This document shows positions 1 through 9,831 of a stretch of 64,000 bases of DNA, piece after piece; the first letter of the stretch is position 1, and every line of letters starts with the position of its first letter. The translations under genes were made by a program, and so were the position numbers. The notes under the pieces were generated by a model. That model was not told where the DNA came from. It did no database searches and saw nothing but the letters and a program-made list of their open reading frames with translations. Source of the DNA: Pseudogemmobacter sp044142105 (lineage in GTDB: Bacteria > Pseudomonadota > Alphaproteobacteria > Rhodobacterales > Rhodobacteraceae); contig NZ_JBGTYM010000001.1 in assembly GCF_044142105.1 (NCBI RefSeq), positions 558,001 through 622,000 on the forward strand. Reading direction: 5' to 3'.

Positions 1-92
1 CCCAGCTGCTGACCGAGCTGACGAACTGGCCGACCTATTACCCCAGCGCGCTAAGCGGGGGCGATATTGTGCATGAGATGCTGGCGCATTGA
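1..92 (+). CDS. C-terminal fragment of an unidentified protein
   Basis: An open frame enters from the left edge and ends at a TGA at 90-92; about 29 residues are visible, ending in HEMLAH. No motif is recognisable in so short a tail. It faces the enolase gene head-on and the two share a hairpin terminator between them. I cannot name the family; the sequence to the left would be needed. Confidence 0.5.
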   Translation, partial: QLLTELTNWPTYYPSALSGGDIVHEMLAH

Positions 93-99
93 CCCCAAA

Positions 100-122
100 G
101 CGGGCGCCTCGACGGCGCCCGC
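100..122. terminator. Bidirectional hairpin between convergent genes
   Basis: A perfect 9-bp inverted repeat (GCGGGCGCC at 100-108, GGCGCCCGC at 114-122) with a 5-base loop sits between the two convergent stop codons. It has no strong T-run, so termination is inferred from position and stem strength. Confidence 0.6.
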
Positions 123-146
123 CTCCGGAGCAGCGCTACGGGACCT

Positions 147-1424
147 TTAGCCCTTCAGGATCGAGCGACCGGCGAATTCCGCCGTCTCACCCAGCATTTC
201 CTCGATGCGGATGAGCTGATTGTATTTCGCCATCCGGTCCGAACGCGACAGCGAGCCGGTCTTGATCTGTCCGCAATTCGTGGCCACCGCCAGATCGGCA
301 ATGGTCGAATCCTCGGTCTCGCCCGAGCGGTGCGACATGACGTTGGTATAGCCCGCACGATGGGCCATATCGACGGCCTGAAGCGTCTCGGTCAGGGTGC
401 CGATCTGGTTGACCTTGACCAGCATCGAATTGGCGACGCCCTTCTTGATCCCTTCGGCCAGACGGCGCGGATTTGTCACGAAGAGATCGTCGCCCACCAG
501 CTGCACCTTCTTGCCCAGCTTGTCGGTCAGAAGCTTCCAGCCTTCCCAGTCATCCTCGGCGCAGCCGTCCTCGATCGAGATGATCGGATAATCGGCGACC
601 AGTCGCGCCAGGTAATCAACGTTCTTCGCCGGGCTCAGCGTCTTCTTCTCGCCGGCCATGACATAGTTGCCCTCGATGAAATACTCGGTCGAGGCGCAGT
701 CGAGCGCGAGGCAGATGTCATCGCCGGGCTTGTAGCCGGCCTTTTCGATCGCCTTGAGGATAAAATCCAGCGCCACGCGCGAGGATTTCAGATTCGGCGC
801 GAAGCCGCCCTCATCGCCCACATTGGTGCCATGGCCCGCCGCCGAGAGTTCTTTCTTCAGCGTGTGGAAAACTTCCGACCCCATGCGCACCGCTTCGCGG
901 ATGTCGCTGGCGCCAACCGGCATGATCATGAATTCCTGGATGTCGATCGGATTGTCGGCATGGGCCCCGCCATTGATGATGTTCATCATCGGCACAGGCA
1001 GGATACGGGCCGAGGTGCCGCCGACATAACGATACAGCGGCTGGCCCGAATATTCCGCCGCCGCCTTGGCCACCGCCAGCGAGACGCCCAGAATGGCATT
1101 GGCGCCCAGGCGCGATTTGTTCGGCGTTCCGTCCATCTCGATCATGGTGCGGTCGATGCCGACCTGTTCGGTCGCGTCGTAGCCGACCAGCTCTTCGGCG
1201 ATCTCGCCGTTGACGGCGGCCACCGCCTCGAGCACGCCCTTGCCCATATAGCGGCCCTTGTCGCCATCGCGGCGCTCATTCGCCTCATGCGCGCCCGTGG
1301 AGGCGCCCGAGGGTACGGCGGCGCGGCCCATGGCGCCGCTTTCCAGATGCACGTCGACCTCGACCGTCGGGTTGCCCCGGCTGTCAAGGATCTCGCGGGC
1401 GTGGATGTCGATGATCGTGCTCAT
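147..1424 (-). CDS. eno: Enolase
   Basis: Phosphopyruvate hydratase: converts 2-phosphoglycerate to phosphoenolpyruvate in the cytoplasmic glycolysis/gluconeogenesis trunk. The 425-residue length is normal for bacterial enolase. Visible hallmarks are the N-terminal ARxILDSRGNPT segment, the GASTGxHE loop, NxGxHADN near residue 155, the GDEGGFAP loop, the metal-binding SIEDG and GDDLFVT segments, and the C-terminal SHRSGETEDSTIADLAV stretch carrying the substrate-binding Ser and His. The start is an ATG preceded by a GGTCC-flanked GAGG-like ribosome site. It stands alone, convergent with the gene at the left edge and followed upstream, on the same strand, by a permease gene. Identification is very secure. 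Confidence 0.98.
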   Translation of the reverse strand: MSTIIDIHAREILDSRGNPTVEVDVHLESGAMGRAAVPSGASTGAHEANERRDGDKGRYMGKGVLEAVAAVNGEIAEELVGYDATEQVGIDRTMIEMDGTPNKSRLGANAILGVSLAVAKAAAEYSGQPLYRYVGGTSARILPVPMMNIINGGAHADNPIDIQEFMIMPVGASDIREAVRMGSEVFHTLKKELSAAGHGTNVGDEGGFAPNLKSSRVALDFILKAIEKAGYKPGDDICLALDCASTEYFIEGNYVMAGEKKTLSPAKNVDYLARLVADYPIISIEDGCAEDDWEGWKLLTDKLGKKVQLVGDDLFVTNPRRLAEGIKKGVANSMLVKVNQIGTLTETLQAVDMAHRAGYTNVMSHRSGETEDSTIADLAVATNCGQIKTGSLSRSDRMAKYNQLIRIEEMLGETAEFAGRSILKG

Positions 1425-1457
1425 GGGGACCTCACGGAGCGCTGGATTTGCCCCCGT

Positions 1458-2378
1458 TTAGCCGCCCTTGGCCTGCAAGGAAAGCGCCGCCTTTCGCTTA
1501 CGTTCACGCGCGAAGGCGTAAAGGCCCGAGGCGACCACGATGGCCGAGCCGATCAGGACATGCGCTTCGGGTCGCTCGCCCAGGAAGATCACCGCAAGCG
1601 CCACCGCAAAGACCAGACGCGAGTAGCGGAACGGCGCAATGGCCGAAACCTCGCCGATGCGCATGGCATGGACGATGGCATAATAGGCGACGAGGCCTGT
1701 CAAAAGCGCGCCGCCCAGGTTCAGGGCCGCGGGCAGGGCGGGCAGGATGAAGGCGTCACCCTGCATGACCATGAGAAGACCGCCCGCCGGAACGGTGGCA
1801 AAATAGCCCCAGGCCGAGACGCTGAACGTGCCGAGCGAGGGTTTCATCCGGCGCGTGGCCAGATCGCGCGCGGCCAGCGTGATGACGCAGAAGATCATTG
1901 CCACGCCCGCGATGTGAAAACCGCCCTGCCAGGGCGACAGGATGACCAGCACGCCGAGGAAGCCTACGCTCACGGCCAGCCAGCGCCGCCATCCCACGGC
2001 CTCGCCCAGAAACAGGGCAGCGCCCAGGGTCACGATCAGCGGCTGGGCCTGCAGCAAGGCCGAAGCCAGCGCGAGCGGCGCCAGCGCCAGGGCGATGATG
2101 TAGAAAAAGGCCGCCGAGGCCTCGCCAAGATTGCGCACAAGCGCAGCGCCCTTGAGCGCTTCGGTCGAGAAAACCCGCTCGCGCCGCGAAAGGGCGAGAA
2201 GCGCGAAGACCAGTGTTCCGGCAATCCCGTTTATGATCAGCACTTCGCCCGGAGGAAGGTCGACCGTCGCGCGCTTCAGGAACAGGTCCTCGACGGCGAA
2301 TCCGGCCATCGACAGAAGCATCCACAGCGCCGCCCGGGCATTCTCGCCCGATGCCGCCCCCGTAACCGCCGTTGTCAT
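1458..2378 (-). CDS. EamA/DMT-family membrane transporter
   Basis: A drug/metabolite-transporter permease of about 306 residues, probably ten membrane helices in two EamA repeats, acting in the inner membrane. Hydrophobic segments begin near residue 18 (LWMLLSMAGFAVEDLF) and the C-terminal repeat ends in a short Lys/Arg tail typical of the family. The frame is open further upstream to 2471, but I chose the ATG at 2378 because GGGAGGGG lies just ahead of it and the extension is arginine-rich non-hydrophobic sequence. The substrate is not predictable. It is divergent from a second EamA gene and ends only 33 bases from the enolase start, so it could be transcribed into eno. Confidence 0.85.
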   Translation of the reverse strand: MTTAVTGAASGENARAALWMLLSMAGFAVEDLFLKRATVDLPPGEVLIINGIAGTLVFALLALSRRERVFSTEALKGAALVRNLGEASAAFFYIIALALAPLALASALLQAQPLIVTLGAALFLGEAVGWRRWLAVSVGFLGVLVILSPWQGGFHIAGVAMIFCVITLAARDLATRRMKPSLGTFSVSAWGYFATVPAGGLLMVMQGDAFILPALPAALNLGGALLTGLVAYYAIVHAMRIGEVSAIAPFRYSRLVFAVALAVIFLGERPEAHVLIGSAIVVASGLYAFARERKRKAALSLQAKGG

Positions 2379-2539
2379 GCCGCCCCTCCCTGCCAATGCG
2401 GCACCATGAGGCACAGCCCGCCCTGCATATCGGGCAGCGCGCCCGGACGTAACCCCATCCGCGACCTTCACGGTCGGGTTCGGACAAGTGGCGCTCGGCG
2501 GTACTGGGCGATAAGCCTCGGGAAAGGCAGGAGGGACAG
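2379..2539. promoter_or_regulatory. Divergent promoter region of two EamA genes
   Basis: This 161-base gap must hold promoters for both divergent transporter genes. Its one clear structure is a short hairpin near 2460-2475 (CGACC, loop TTCAC, GGTCG). I looked for a known riboswitch core and recognised none. Confidence 0.4.
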
Positions 2540-3439
2540 ATGGGCAAGGACAGGCTGGACAGTGCGGGGCTGGCGATGCTTCTGGGCGTGCAGCTGCTTC
2601 TGGCGTTCAACCAGATCGTGGTGAAGCTGGTGAATGCCGGCTTGCAACCCGTGTTCTTCGCGGGATTGCGGTCTGCCTTGGCGGTGGCCTGCCTCTGGCT
2701 ATGGCTGCGCCTGCGCGGGCGGCCGCCCCGCCTGCATCGCGCGGCCTTGGGTCAGGGGCTTCTGATCGGCGCGATCTTCGCCGCCGAGTTCCTGTTCCTT
2801 TTCGTGGCGCTTGACCTGACAACGGTGGGACGGGCTTCGGTCATCATGTATTCCATGCCGGTCTGGTTCGCGATCCTGGCGCATTTCGGTTTGGGCGAAC
2901 GGGTGACGCCCAACACCGCCCTTGGCCTGGGCCTTGCCTTTGCGGGCTGCGCCTGGGCGATCCTGTCGCGCGGCCCGGGCGAGGGCGGCAGCCTGATCGG
3001 CGATCTTTGTGCGCTCGGTGCGGCCTGGGGCTGGGCGGGCACGGCCTTCGTGGCGCGCCGCCCGGTGATGCGGGCGGAAGGGCCAGAGATGCAGCTGTTC
3101 TGGATGGTGCTGGTCTCGGCCCCGATCCTGCTTTTGGCGGCGCCCTTCTTCGGACCACTGATCCGCGACCTGCAACCGATCCATTTGGCCGGTCTGGTGT
3201 TTCAATCTGCGGTGGTGGTCTGCGGCGGCTTCATCTCGTGGCTCTGGCTGATGTCGGTCTATCCTTCTGCGACCGTCGCGTCCTTCTCGTTCCTGACCCC
3301 GGTGCTTGCGGTCTTGTTGGGCTGGGCATTGATGGGCGAGTCGCTTTCCCCCTCGATCCTGGGCGCGGTCGGTTTGGTGGCGATCGGGATAGTGCTGATC
3401 AATCGGGCACCGGCGCGGCGGGTGGATGAGGGCAGCTAG
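2540..3439 (+). CDS. EamA/DMT-family membrane transporter
   Basis: A 299-residue inner-membrane permease of the drug/metabolite transporter superfamily, with ten predicted helices. Two EamA repeats are visible, the first with a typical LLAFNQIVVKLVNAGLQPVF start and the second with the family's SFSFLTPVLAVLLGWALMGE segment near residues 250-270. Start is an ATG after AGGAGGG. It is divergent from another EamA gene but the two are not close copies. Substrate unknown; amino acids, nucleosides or dicarboxylate-like metabolites are common for the superfamily. Confidence 0.88.
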   Translation: MGKDRLDSAGLAMLLGVQLLLAFNQIVVKLVNAGLQPVFFAGLRSALAVACLWLWLRLRGRPPRLHRAALGQGLLIGAIFAAEFLFLFVALDLTTVGRASVIMYSMPVWFAILAHFGLGERVTPNTALGLGLAFAGCAWAILSRGPGEGGSLIGDLCALGAAWGWAGTAFVARRPVMRAEGPEMQLFWMVLVSAPILLLAAPFFGPLIRDLQPIHLAGLVFQSAVVVCGGFISWLWLMSVYPSATVASFSFLTPVLAVLLGWALMGESLSPSILGAVGLVAIGIVLINRAPARRVDEGS

Positions 3440-3571
3440 AATCGCGATCCGACCCAGAACGGATTCGCCCCCAGCTTCACCCAAGGCATGAGGCACCCGC
3501 CCCAAGGCGGCCCATAGCTTGGGAAAATCCACGGAGTTGAGAATTCACTCCAAGTTTGTCCACAAGGCTAC

Positions 3572-3587
3572 CCACAAGATATAGTGG
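3572..3587. promoter_or_regulatory. Putative NrdR box 1
   Basis: CCACAAGATATAGTGG is an imperfect palindrome close to the NrdR consensus ACACWATATATWGTGT. NrdR is the dATP/ATP-sensing repressor of ribonucleotide reductase genes. Assignment is by consensus match and by the downstream nrdJ. Confidence 0.55.
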
Positions 3588-3710
3588 CCGCATCCGGGTG
3601 TAGCCCATTTCCAACACGGCGCCGTCAAGCCGGAAAATCTGTCGGATGCGCAAAAAAAGGGTTTGAGTCCGCCGGGCGAATACGACAGTTTGACGAAGCG
3701 ATCCGGCGAG

Positions 3711-3726
3711 ACACTAAATCTAGTGC
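3711..3726. promoter_or_regulatory. Putative NrdR box 2
   Basis: ACACTAAATCTAGTGC matches the NrdR palindrome (CACTA and TAGTG arms). It lies 139 bases after box 1, much more than the roughly three helical turns usually seen between paired NrdR boxes. Confidence 0.55.
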
Positions 3727-3894
3727 GGATGGCGACAGCAACGAAGCATCCGCTGGCACCCGTATCAACGGTGCCAAACCCCTGACCACAAAGCGTGGCC
3801 CGGGCAGGTCGTCTTGTCGCTGCGCCACCGTCGGTTCGGGCAAGAAATCAACCGGCGCGCCGAATGGCGGCCTGAGCGGAAGGGACAAGGGGTC

Positions 3895-6800
3895 ATGAAG
3901 ATCGAGCGCAAGTTCACCACCGAAGCGACGGGGGCCTATGGCGCCCTGGCGTTCTCGGTGACCACGTCGGAAATCCGCAACCCGGATGGCAAGACCGTGT
4001 TCAAGAACGACGCGGTAGAAGTGCCGGAGGGCTGGAGCCAGGTCGCCTCCGACGTGCTTGCGCAGAAATACTTCCGCAAGGCGGGGGTTCCGGCGATCCT
4101 CAAGAAAGTGCGCGAAAAGGGCGTGCCGGACTTTCTGTGGCGTTCGGTCCCCGATGAGGACGCGCTGGCGAAACTGCCGGTCGATCAGCGCTTTGTCGGC
4201 GAGACCTCGGGCAAGCAGGTCTTTGACCGTCTGGCCGGCGCCTGGGCCTATTGGGGCTGGAAGGGCGGCTATTTTTCGACCGAAGCCGACGCCCGCGCCT
4301 ATTTCGACGAGATGCGCTTCATGCTGGCGCGCCAGATGGCGGCACCGAATTCGCCCCAGTGGTTCAACACCGGCCTGCACTGGGCCTATGGCATCGACGG
4401 CCCGTCGCAGGGCCATTTCTATGTTGATCACAAGACCGGCGTTCTGACCAAGTCGGACAGCGCCTATGAACATCCGCAGCCCCATGCCTGCTTCATCCAG
4501 TCGGTCTCGGACGATCTGGTGAACGAGGGTGGCATCATGGATCTTTGGGTCCGCGAGGCGCGTCTGTTCAAATATGGCTCGGGCACGGGCACCAATTTCT
4601 CATCGCTCCGCGGAGAGGGCGAGAAGCTGTCGGGCGGCGGCAAAAGCTCCGGTCTCATGGGCTTCCTGAAGATCGGGGACCGTGCGGCCGGAGCCATCAA
4701 ATCGGGCGGCACCACGCGTCGGGCCGCCAAGATGGTGATCTGCGACATGGATCACCCGGATATCGAACAGTTCATCAACTGGAAGGTCATTGAAGAACAG
4801 AAGGTCGCCTCGCTGGTCGCCGGGTCCAAGGCGCACGAGCTGAAGCTGAACGAGATCTTCACGGCGATCCGCACCTGGGATGGCAATGGCGATGACGCTT
4901 GCGATCCGGCCAAGAATGCCGCGCTGAAAGCGGCGATCCGCGGCGCCAAGAAGGCGATGATCCCCGACACCTATACCAACCGCGTGCTGCAATATGCGGC
5001 CCAGGGCTATGCCTCGATCGAATTCCCCACCTATGACACCGATTGGGATTCCGAGGCCTATGTCACCGTTTCGGGGCAGAACTCGAACAATTCGGTCCGC
5101 GTGACCGACGCCTTCCTGACCGCCGTCCGCGAGGACCTCCCCTGGGAGCTGGTTCGCCGCACCGATGGCAAGATCGCCAAGACCGTGCAGGCGCGTGACC
5201 TGTGGCAGCAGATCGGCCATGCCGCCTGGGCCTGCGCCGACCCGGGCATCCAGTTCCATGACACCGTCAATGCCTGGCACACCTGCCCGGAAGACGGGCC
5301 GATCCGGGGCTCGAACCCCTGCTCGGAATATATGTTCCTCGACGATACCGCCTGCAACCTGGCCTCGATGAACCTGCTGACCTTCTGGAAGGACGGTGCC
5401 TTCGATGCCGAGGCCTATGTCCATGCCTCGCGCCTGTGGACGGTGACGCTGGAAATCAGCGTGATGATGGCGCAGTTCCCGTCCAAGGAAATCGCCCAGC
5501 TTTCCTATGATTTCCGTACCCTTGGCCTGGGTTACGCCAATATCGGCGGTCTGTTGATGAACATGGGCCTTGGCTATGACTCGATCGAGGGCCGGGCGCT
5601 GTGCGGGGCGCTGACCGCGATCATGACCGGCGTGGCCTATGCCACTTCGGCCGAGATGGCGCAGGAGCTGGGTCCGTTCCCCGGCTATGCCCGCAATCGC
5701 GAGCATATGCTGCGGGTGATCCGCAACCACCGCGCCGCCGCCTGGGGCAATACCGAAGGGTATGAGGCGCTGAACGTGAACCCGGTCGCGCTGGACCAGG
5801 TGAACTGCCCCGAAGAAACCCTTGTGGCACTGTCAAAATCGATCTGGGACGAGGCGCTGGCCCTGGGCGAGAAACACGGCTACCGCAATGCCCAGACCAC
5901 GGTGATCGCGCCGACGGGCACGATCGGCCTGGTGATGGATTGCGACACGACCGGGATCGAGCCCGATTTCGCCCTGGTGAAGTTCAAGAAGCTGGCTGGT
6001 GGCGGTTACTTCAAGATCATCAACCAATCGGTTCCGGCAGCTCTGGAAAAGCTGGGTTACCCCGGTCATCAGGTTGCCGAGATGGTGGCCTATGCCGTGG
6101 GCCATGCCTCGCTGGCGCAGGCGCCGGGCGTGAACCATACCGCGCTGGTCGGCCATGGCTTTGGCCCGCGCGAGATCGAGAAGATCGAGGCCGCGCTGCC
6201 GACCGCCTTCGACATCCGCTTCGTCTTCAACCAGTGGACACTGGGCGCTGAATTCTGCACGGGAACCCTAGGGATTCCTTCGGAAAAGCTGAACGACCCC
6301 ACCTTCGATCTGCTGCGCCATCTTGGTTTCACCAAGGCCCAGATCGATGCGGCGAACGATCATGTCTGCGGGACGATGACGCTGGAAGGCGCACCCTTCC
6401 TGAAGCCCGAACATCTTTCGGTCTTCGATTGCGCCAACCCCTGCGGCAAGAAAGGCAAGCGTTATCTGTCGGTTGCCAGCCATATCTACATGATGGCCGC
6501 CGCGCAGAGCTTTATCTCGGGCGCGATCTCCAAGACGATCAACATGCCGAACTCGGCCTCGATCGCCGAAACGCTGGCAGCCTATGAACTGTCTTGGTCG
6601 CTGGGCATCAAGGCCAACGCGCTTTATCGCGACGGCTCGAAACTGTCGCAGCCGCTGGCGGCCGCGCTGATCGAGGATGACGAAGAGGCCGAGGAAATCC
6701 TCGCTTCCGGTACGCCGCAGGAAAAGGCCCAGGTCATCGCCGAGAAGATCGTCGAGAAGGTGATCGTCAAGGAGATCATCAAATCGCATCGCGAAAAGCT

Positions 6801-7593
6801 GCCCGAGCGGCGCAAGGGTTATACCCAGAAGGCCATCGTCGGCGGCCACAAGGTCTATCTGCGCACCGGCGAGTATCAGGACGGCTCGCTGGGCGAAATC
6901 TTCATCGACATGCACAAGGAAGGCGCGGGCTTCCGGGCGATGATGAACAACTTCGCAATCGCGGTGAGCGTCGGCCTGCAATACGGTGTTCCGCTTGAGG
7001 AATTCGTGGAAGCCTTCACCTTTACCCGGTTCGAGCCGGCGGGCATGGTGCAGGGCAATGACAGCGTGAAAAACGCGACCTCGATCCTGGACTACATCTT
7101 CCGCGAACTGGCGATCAGCTATCTCGACCGCACCGATCTGGCCCATGTTGCGCCCAAGGGTCATGCCTTTGACGATCTTGGCCGCGGCGACGAGGAAGGC
7201 AAGCGCAACGTGAGCGAAGTCAGCGAGGCGGCAGCGACCAAATCGGTCGAGCTGCTGAAGTCGATCTCCTCGACCGGCTATCTGCGCAAGCGCTTGCCGC
7301 AAGAGCTGATGGTGTTCCGGGGGGGCATCGGCGGCGGCATGGGCGCGACCGCGCTAGCGACCGGAACGGATACCGCCACGGCGCTGAACGTGCTGGTGCC
7401 GGAAACCGCGCGCAGCGCGGGCCTCGCGGACGGCGCGTCACTCTCGGCGCTGGGGGCTGCGGATGCGCGGATCAAGGCGAAGATGCAGGGCTATACCGGC
7501 GACAGCTGCGCGGATTGCGGCAATTACACCCTGGTCCGCAACGGCACCTGCCTGAAATGCAACACCTGCGGTTCGACGACAGGGTGTAGCTGA
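3895..7593 (+). CDS. nrdJ: Adenosylcobalamin-dependent ribonucleotide reductase
   Basis: Class II ribonucleotide reductase, which makes deoxyribonucleotides with or without oxygen using a cobalamin-generated thiyl radical. The protein is about 1232 residues, the long form common in alphaproteobacteria. Visible: NPCSEYMFLDDTACNLASMN in the active-site region, APTGTIGLVMDCDTTGIEPD of the barrel, and a C-terminal cysteine tail (CADCGNY, CLKCNTCG) that relays electrons from thioredoxin. The frame is open 27 codons further upstream, but the ATG at 3895 follows AAGGGG and starts with a typical MKIERKFT. Two NrdR-like boxes upstream suggest repression when dNTP pools are high. The TSCPB-like C-terminal domain appears intact. 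Confidence 0.97.
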   Translation: MKIERKFTTEATGAYGALAFSVTTSEIRNPDGKTVFKNDAVEVPEGWSQVASDVLAQKYFRKAGVPAILKKVREKGVPDFLWRSVPDEDALAKLPVDQRFVGETSGKQVFDRLAGAWAYWGWKGGYFSTEADARAYFDEMRFMLARQMAAPNSPQWFNTGLHWAYGIDGPSQGHFYVDHKTGVLTKSDSAYEHPQPHACFIQSVSDDLVNEGGIMDLWVREARLFKYGSGTGTNFSSLRGEGEKLSGGGKSSGLMGFLKIGDRAAGAIKSGGTTRRAAKMVICDMDHPDIEQFINWKVIEEQKVASLVAGSKAHELKLNEIFTAIRTWDGNGDDACDPAKNAALKAAIRGAKKAMIPDTYTNRVLQYAAQGYASIEFPTYDTDWDSEAYVTVSGQNSNNSVRVTDAFLTAVREDLPWELVRRTDGKIAKTVQARDLWQQIGHAAWACADPGIQFHDTVNAWHTCPEDGPIRGSNPCSEYMFLDDTACNLASMNLLTFWKDGAFDAEAYVHASRLWTVTLEISVMMAQFPSKEIAQLSYDFRTLGLGYANIGGLLMNMGLGYDSIEGRALCGALTAIMTGVAYATSAEMAQELGPFPGYARNREHMLRVIRNHRAAAWGNTEGYEALNVNPVALDQVNCPEETLVALSKSIWDEALALGEKHGYRNAQTTVIAPTGTIGLVMDCDTTGIEPDFALVKFKKLAGGGYFKIINQSVPAALEKLGYPGHQVAEMVAYAVGHASLAQAPGVNHTALVGHGFGPREIEKIEAALPTAFDIRFVFNQWTLGAEFCTGTLGIPSEKLNDPTFDLLRHLGFTKAQIDAANDHVCGTMTLEGAPFLKPEHLSVFDCANPCGKKGKRYLSVASHIYMMAAAQSFISGAISKTINMPNSASIAETLAAYELSWSLGIKANALYRDGSKLSQPLAAALIEDDEEAEEILASGTPQEKAQVIAEKIVEKVIVKEIIKSHREKLPERRKGYTQKAIVGGHKVYLRTGEYQDGSLGEIFIDMHKEGAGFRAMMNNFAIAVSVGLQYGVPLEEFVEAFTFTRFEPAGMVQGNDSVKNATSILDYIFRELAISYLDRTDLAHVAPKGHAFDDLGRGDEEGKRNVSEVSEAAATKSVELLKSISSTGYLRKRLPQELMVFRGGIGGGMGATALATGTDTATALNVLVPETARSAGLADGASLSALGAADARIKAKMQGYTGDSCADCGNYTLVRNGTCLKCNTCGSTTGCS

Positions 7594-7616
7594 TCACAGC
7601 GCGACACTTCGAACCT

Positions 7617-7648
7617 GGGCGGCAGGAGAAATCCTGCCGCCCTTCTCC
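7617..7648 (+). terminator. Rho-independent terminator of nrdJ
   Basis: A perfect 11-bp stem (GGGCGGCAGGA and its complement) closes a GAAA tetraloop and is followed by TTCTCC. It starts 23 bases after the nrdJ stop. Confidence 0.85.
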
Positions 7649-7659
7649 ATTGCTGCTTC

Positions 7660-7735
7660 CCCTTGGCCCAAATACTCCACAGGGGGTGCGGGGGGCTGCC
7701 CCCAGCGGCCCGCCACAGGCACGGAAAACCCCACC
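7660..7735 (-). repeat. GC-rich intergenic repeat with TATTTG box, copy 1
   Basis: Read on the minus strand this stretch runs GGGGGCAGCCCCCCGCACCC then CCTGTGGAGTATTTGGGCCA. The same arrangement of a G/C hairpin followed by a CCCCTG-GGATATTTG box occurs at about 37535-37590. I associate this with a dispersed intergenic element of Rhodobacterales genomes; the function is unknown. Confidence 0.5.
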
Positions 7736-7850
7736 CACACTGCCCGCTTCGTGATTTCCCGTCCCGGCGCTGCCGCCTATAGTCCGCAGGGCGCCGACGG
7801 AACCGGCCGCCCGTTGCGTGTAACGCTGGACCAGACCGGAAAGACCGCCC

Positions 7851-9119
7851 GTGCCCGAAACGACCTCGCCTTCTGCCGCCAACGTCAAGCGCCCCGAGCT
7901 TGCCGCTTTGGGCAAGATCAAGACCCGCCGCAGGGGGCGGCGTTGGCTCTGGCTGATCCTGATCGTCGCGGCCCTTGTCGCGGGGGGCTGGTATTACACC
8001 AACCGCCCCGCGGCGCCGGTCCGCTATGACACGGCCATGGTGGAAAAAGGCGCGCTGACGGTGACGGTGGTCGCCACCGGCACGGTGCAACCAACGACAC
8101 AGGTCGATATTTCCTCGGAATTGTCCGGCACGCTGCTTTCGGTCGATGTCGATTTCAATGACGAGGTGACCGAGGGCCAGGTTCTGGCCAAGCTCGATGA
8201 CACCAAGCTCAAGGCGCAGGTGTCGAATGCCGAGGCGCAGCTGATCGCGGCGCAGGCCAAGCTTGCTTCGGCAGAAGCGACGGTCAGCGAGACAGCCGAT
8301 GCGCTGGACAGCGCCTCGGCGCTCGACAAGCGCGGGTTGTCGACCCGCAGCGTCTATATCTCGGCCAAGGCCGCGCATGACCGCGCGCTGGCGGCGGTGG
8401 AGTCGGCCCAGGCCGATGTCACGCTGGCCGAGGCCAATCTGGCTCTTCAGAAAGCCGATCTGGAAAAGGCCGATATCCGCTCACCCATCAAGGGGATCGT
8501 GCTGAACCGCGCTGCCGAAAAGGGCCAGATCGTCGCCGCGACGCTAAACGCGCCAGTCCTTTTCACATTGGCCGAGGATCTGGCGCGGATGGATCTTCAG
8601 GTCTCGGTCGACGAGGCCGATATCGGCCGTGTCGCTGTTGGCCAGAAGGCGACGTTCACCGTCGATGCCTATCCGGGCCAGAAGTTCGAGGCCGTGATCA
8701 CCAGCCTGCGCTATGCCCCGGATGATACCGAAGGCGTCGTGACTTATACCGCGGTCCTCAGCGTGGCGAATGACAAGCTGCTTCTTCGCCCGGGAATGAC
8801 CGCAACGGCGACAATCACCGTCGCCGAGCAGGCGGATGTGCTTCTCGTCCCCACCGCCGCGCTGCGCTATGCGCCGCCGGTGACCCAGAACGCAAGCCGG
8901 TCGGGCAGCGGGCTTTTGGGCTACATCCTGCCGGCGCGGCCATCTTCGGGCGGCAATCGCGGGGCGAGCAATGGCTCGGGCGTCTATGTGCTGAAAGACG
9001 GTGCGCCAATGCGGGTCGCGGTCACGCCGGGCGCGACCGATGGCAGCAAGATCGCCGTAAGCTCGGAAGAACTGTCCGAAGGCGACGAGGTCATCCTGTC
9101 GCAAAGCGCGGGCGGCTAG
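7851..9119 (+). CDS. MacA-like periplasmic adaptor of an ABC exporter
   Basis: A membrane-fusion protein of 422 residues that links an inner-membrane ABC exporter to an outer-membrane channel. A cytoplasmic Lys/Arg-rich N-terminus is followed by one membrane helix (about residues 27-44, WLWLILIVAALVAGGWYY), then a lipoyl-type half domain, an Ala-rich alpha-helical hairpin (about 105-205) and a beta-barrel domain. A Ser/Gly-rich insert near residues 340-375 is longer than usual. The start codon is GTG with a weak GGAAAG ahead. It is four bases from the next gene, so it forms one operon with the ATPase and permease. The cargo (macrolide, peptide, siderophore or lipid) cannot be told; no outer-membrane factor gene lies nearby. 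Confidence 0.9.
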   Translation: MPETTSPSAANVKRPELAALGKIKTRRRGRRWLWLILIVAALVAGGWYYTNRPAAPVRYDTAMVEKGALTVTVVATGTVQPTTQVDISSELSGTLLSVDVDFNDEVTEGQVLAKLDDTKLKAQVSNAEAQLIAAQAKLASAEATVSETADALDSASALDKRGLSTRSVYISAKAAHDRALAAVESAQADVTLAEANLALQKADLEKADIRSPIKGIVLNRAAEKGQIVAATLNAPVLFTLAEDLARMDLQVSVDEADIGRVAVGQKATFTVDAYPGQKFEAVITSLRYAPDDTEGVVTYTAVLSVANDKLLLRPGMTATATITVAEQADVLLVPTAALRYAPPVTQNASRSGSGLLGYILPARPSSGGNRGASNGSGVYVLKDGAPMRVAVTPGATDGSKIAVSSEELSEGDEVILSQSAGG

Positions 9120-9123
9120 GGCG

Positions 9124-9827
<704 letters not shown>

Positions 9828-9831
<4 letters not shown>

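Larger units (their letters stand above)
3440..3894. promoter_or_regulatory. Long leader/promoter region of nrdJ
   Basis: A 455-base stretch with no credible gene. It contains two 16-bp NrdR-like palindromes (separate entries) and an AAGGGG ribosome site just before the nrdJ ATG. Although nrdJ needs cobalamin, I see no B12-box core (GCCACTG-type) here, so control looks to be at the DNA level rather than by a cobalamin riboswitch. Confidence 0.5.

Noticed and set aside
330..2624. 764-codon forward frame over the enolase and EamA genes
   Set aside because: It is antisense to two well-recognised proteins; its product is Arg/His/Asp-rich with no motif, as expected for shadow frames in GC-rich DNA.
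3440..3894. Cobalamin riboswitch ahead of nrdJ
   Set aside because: Searched for by eye because the enzyme is B12-dependent, but no B12-box core or matching stem pattern is visible.
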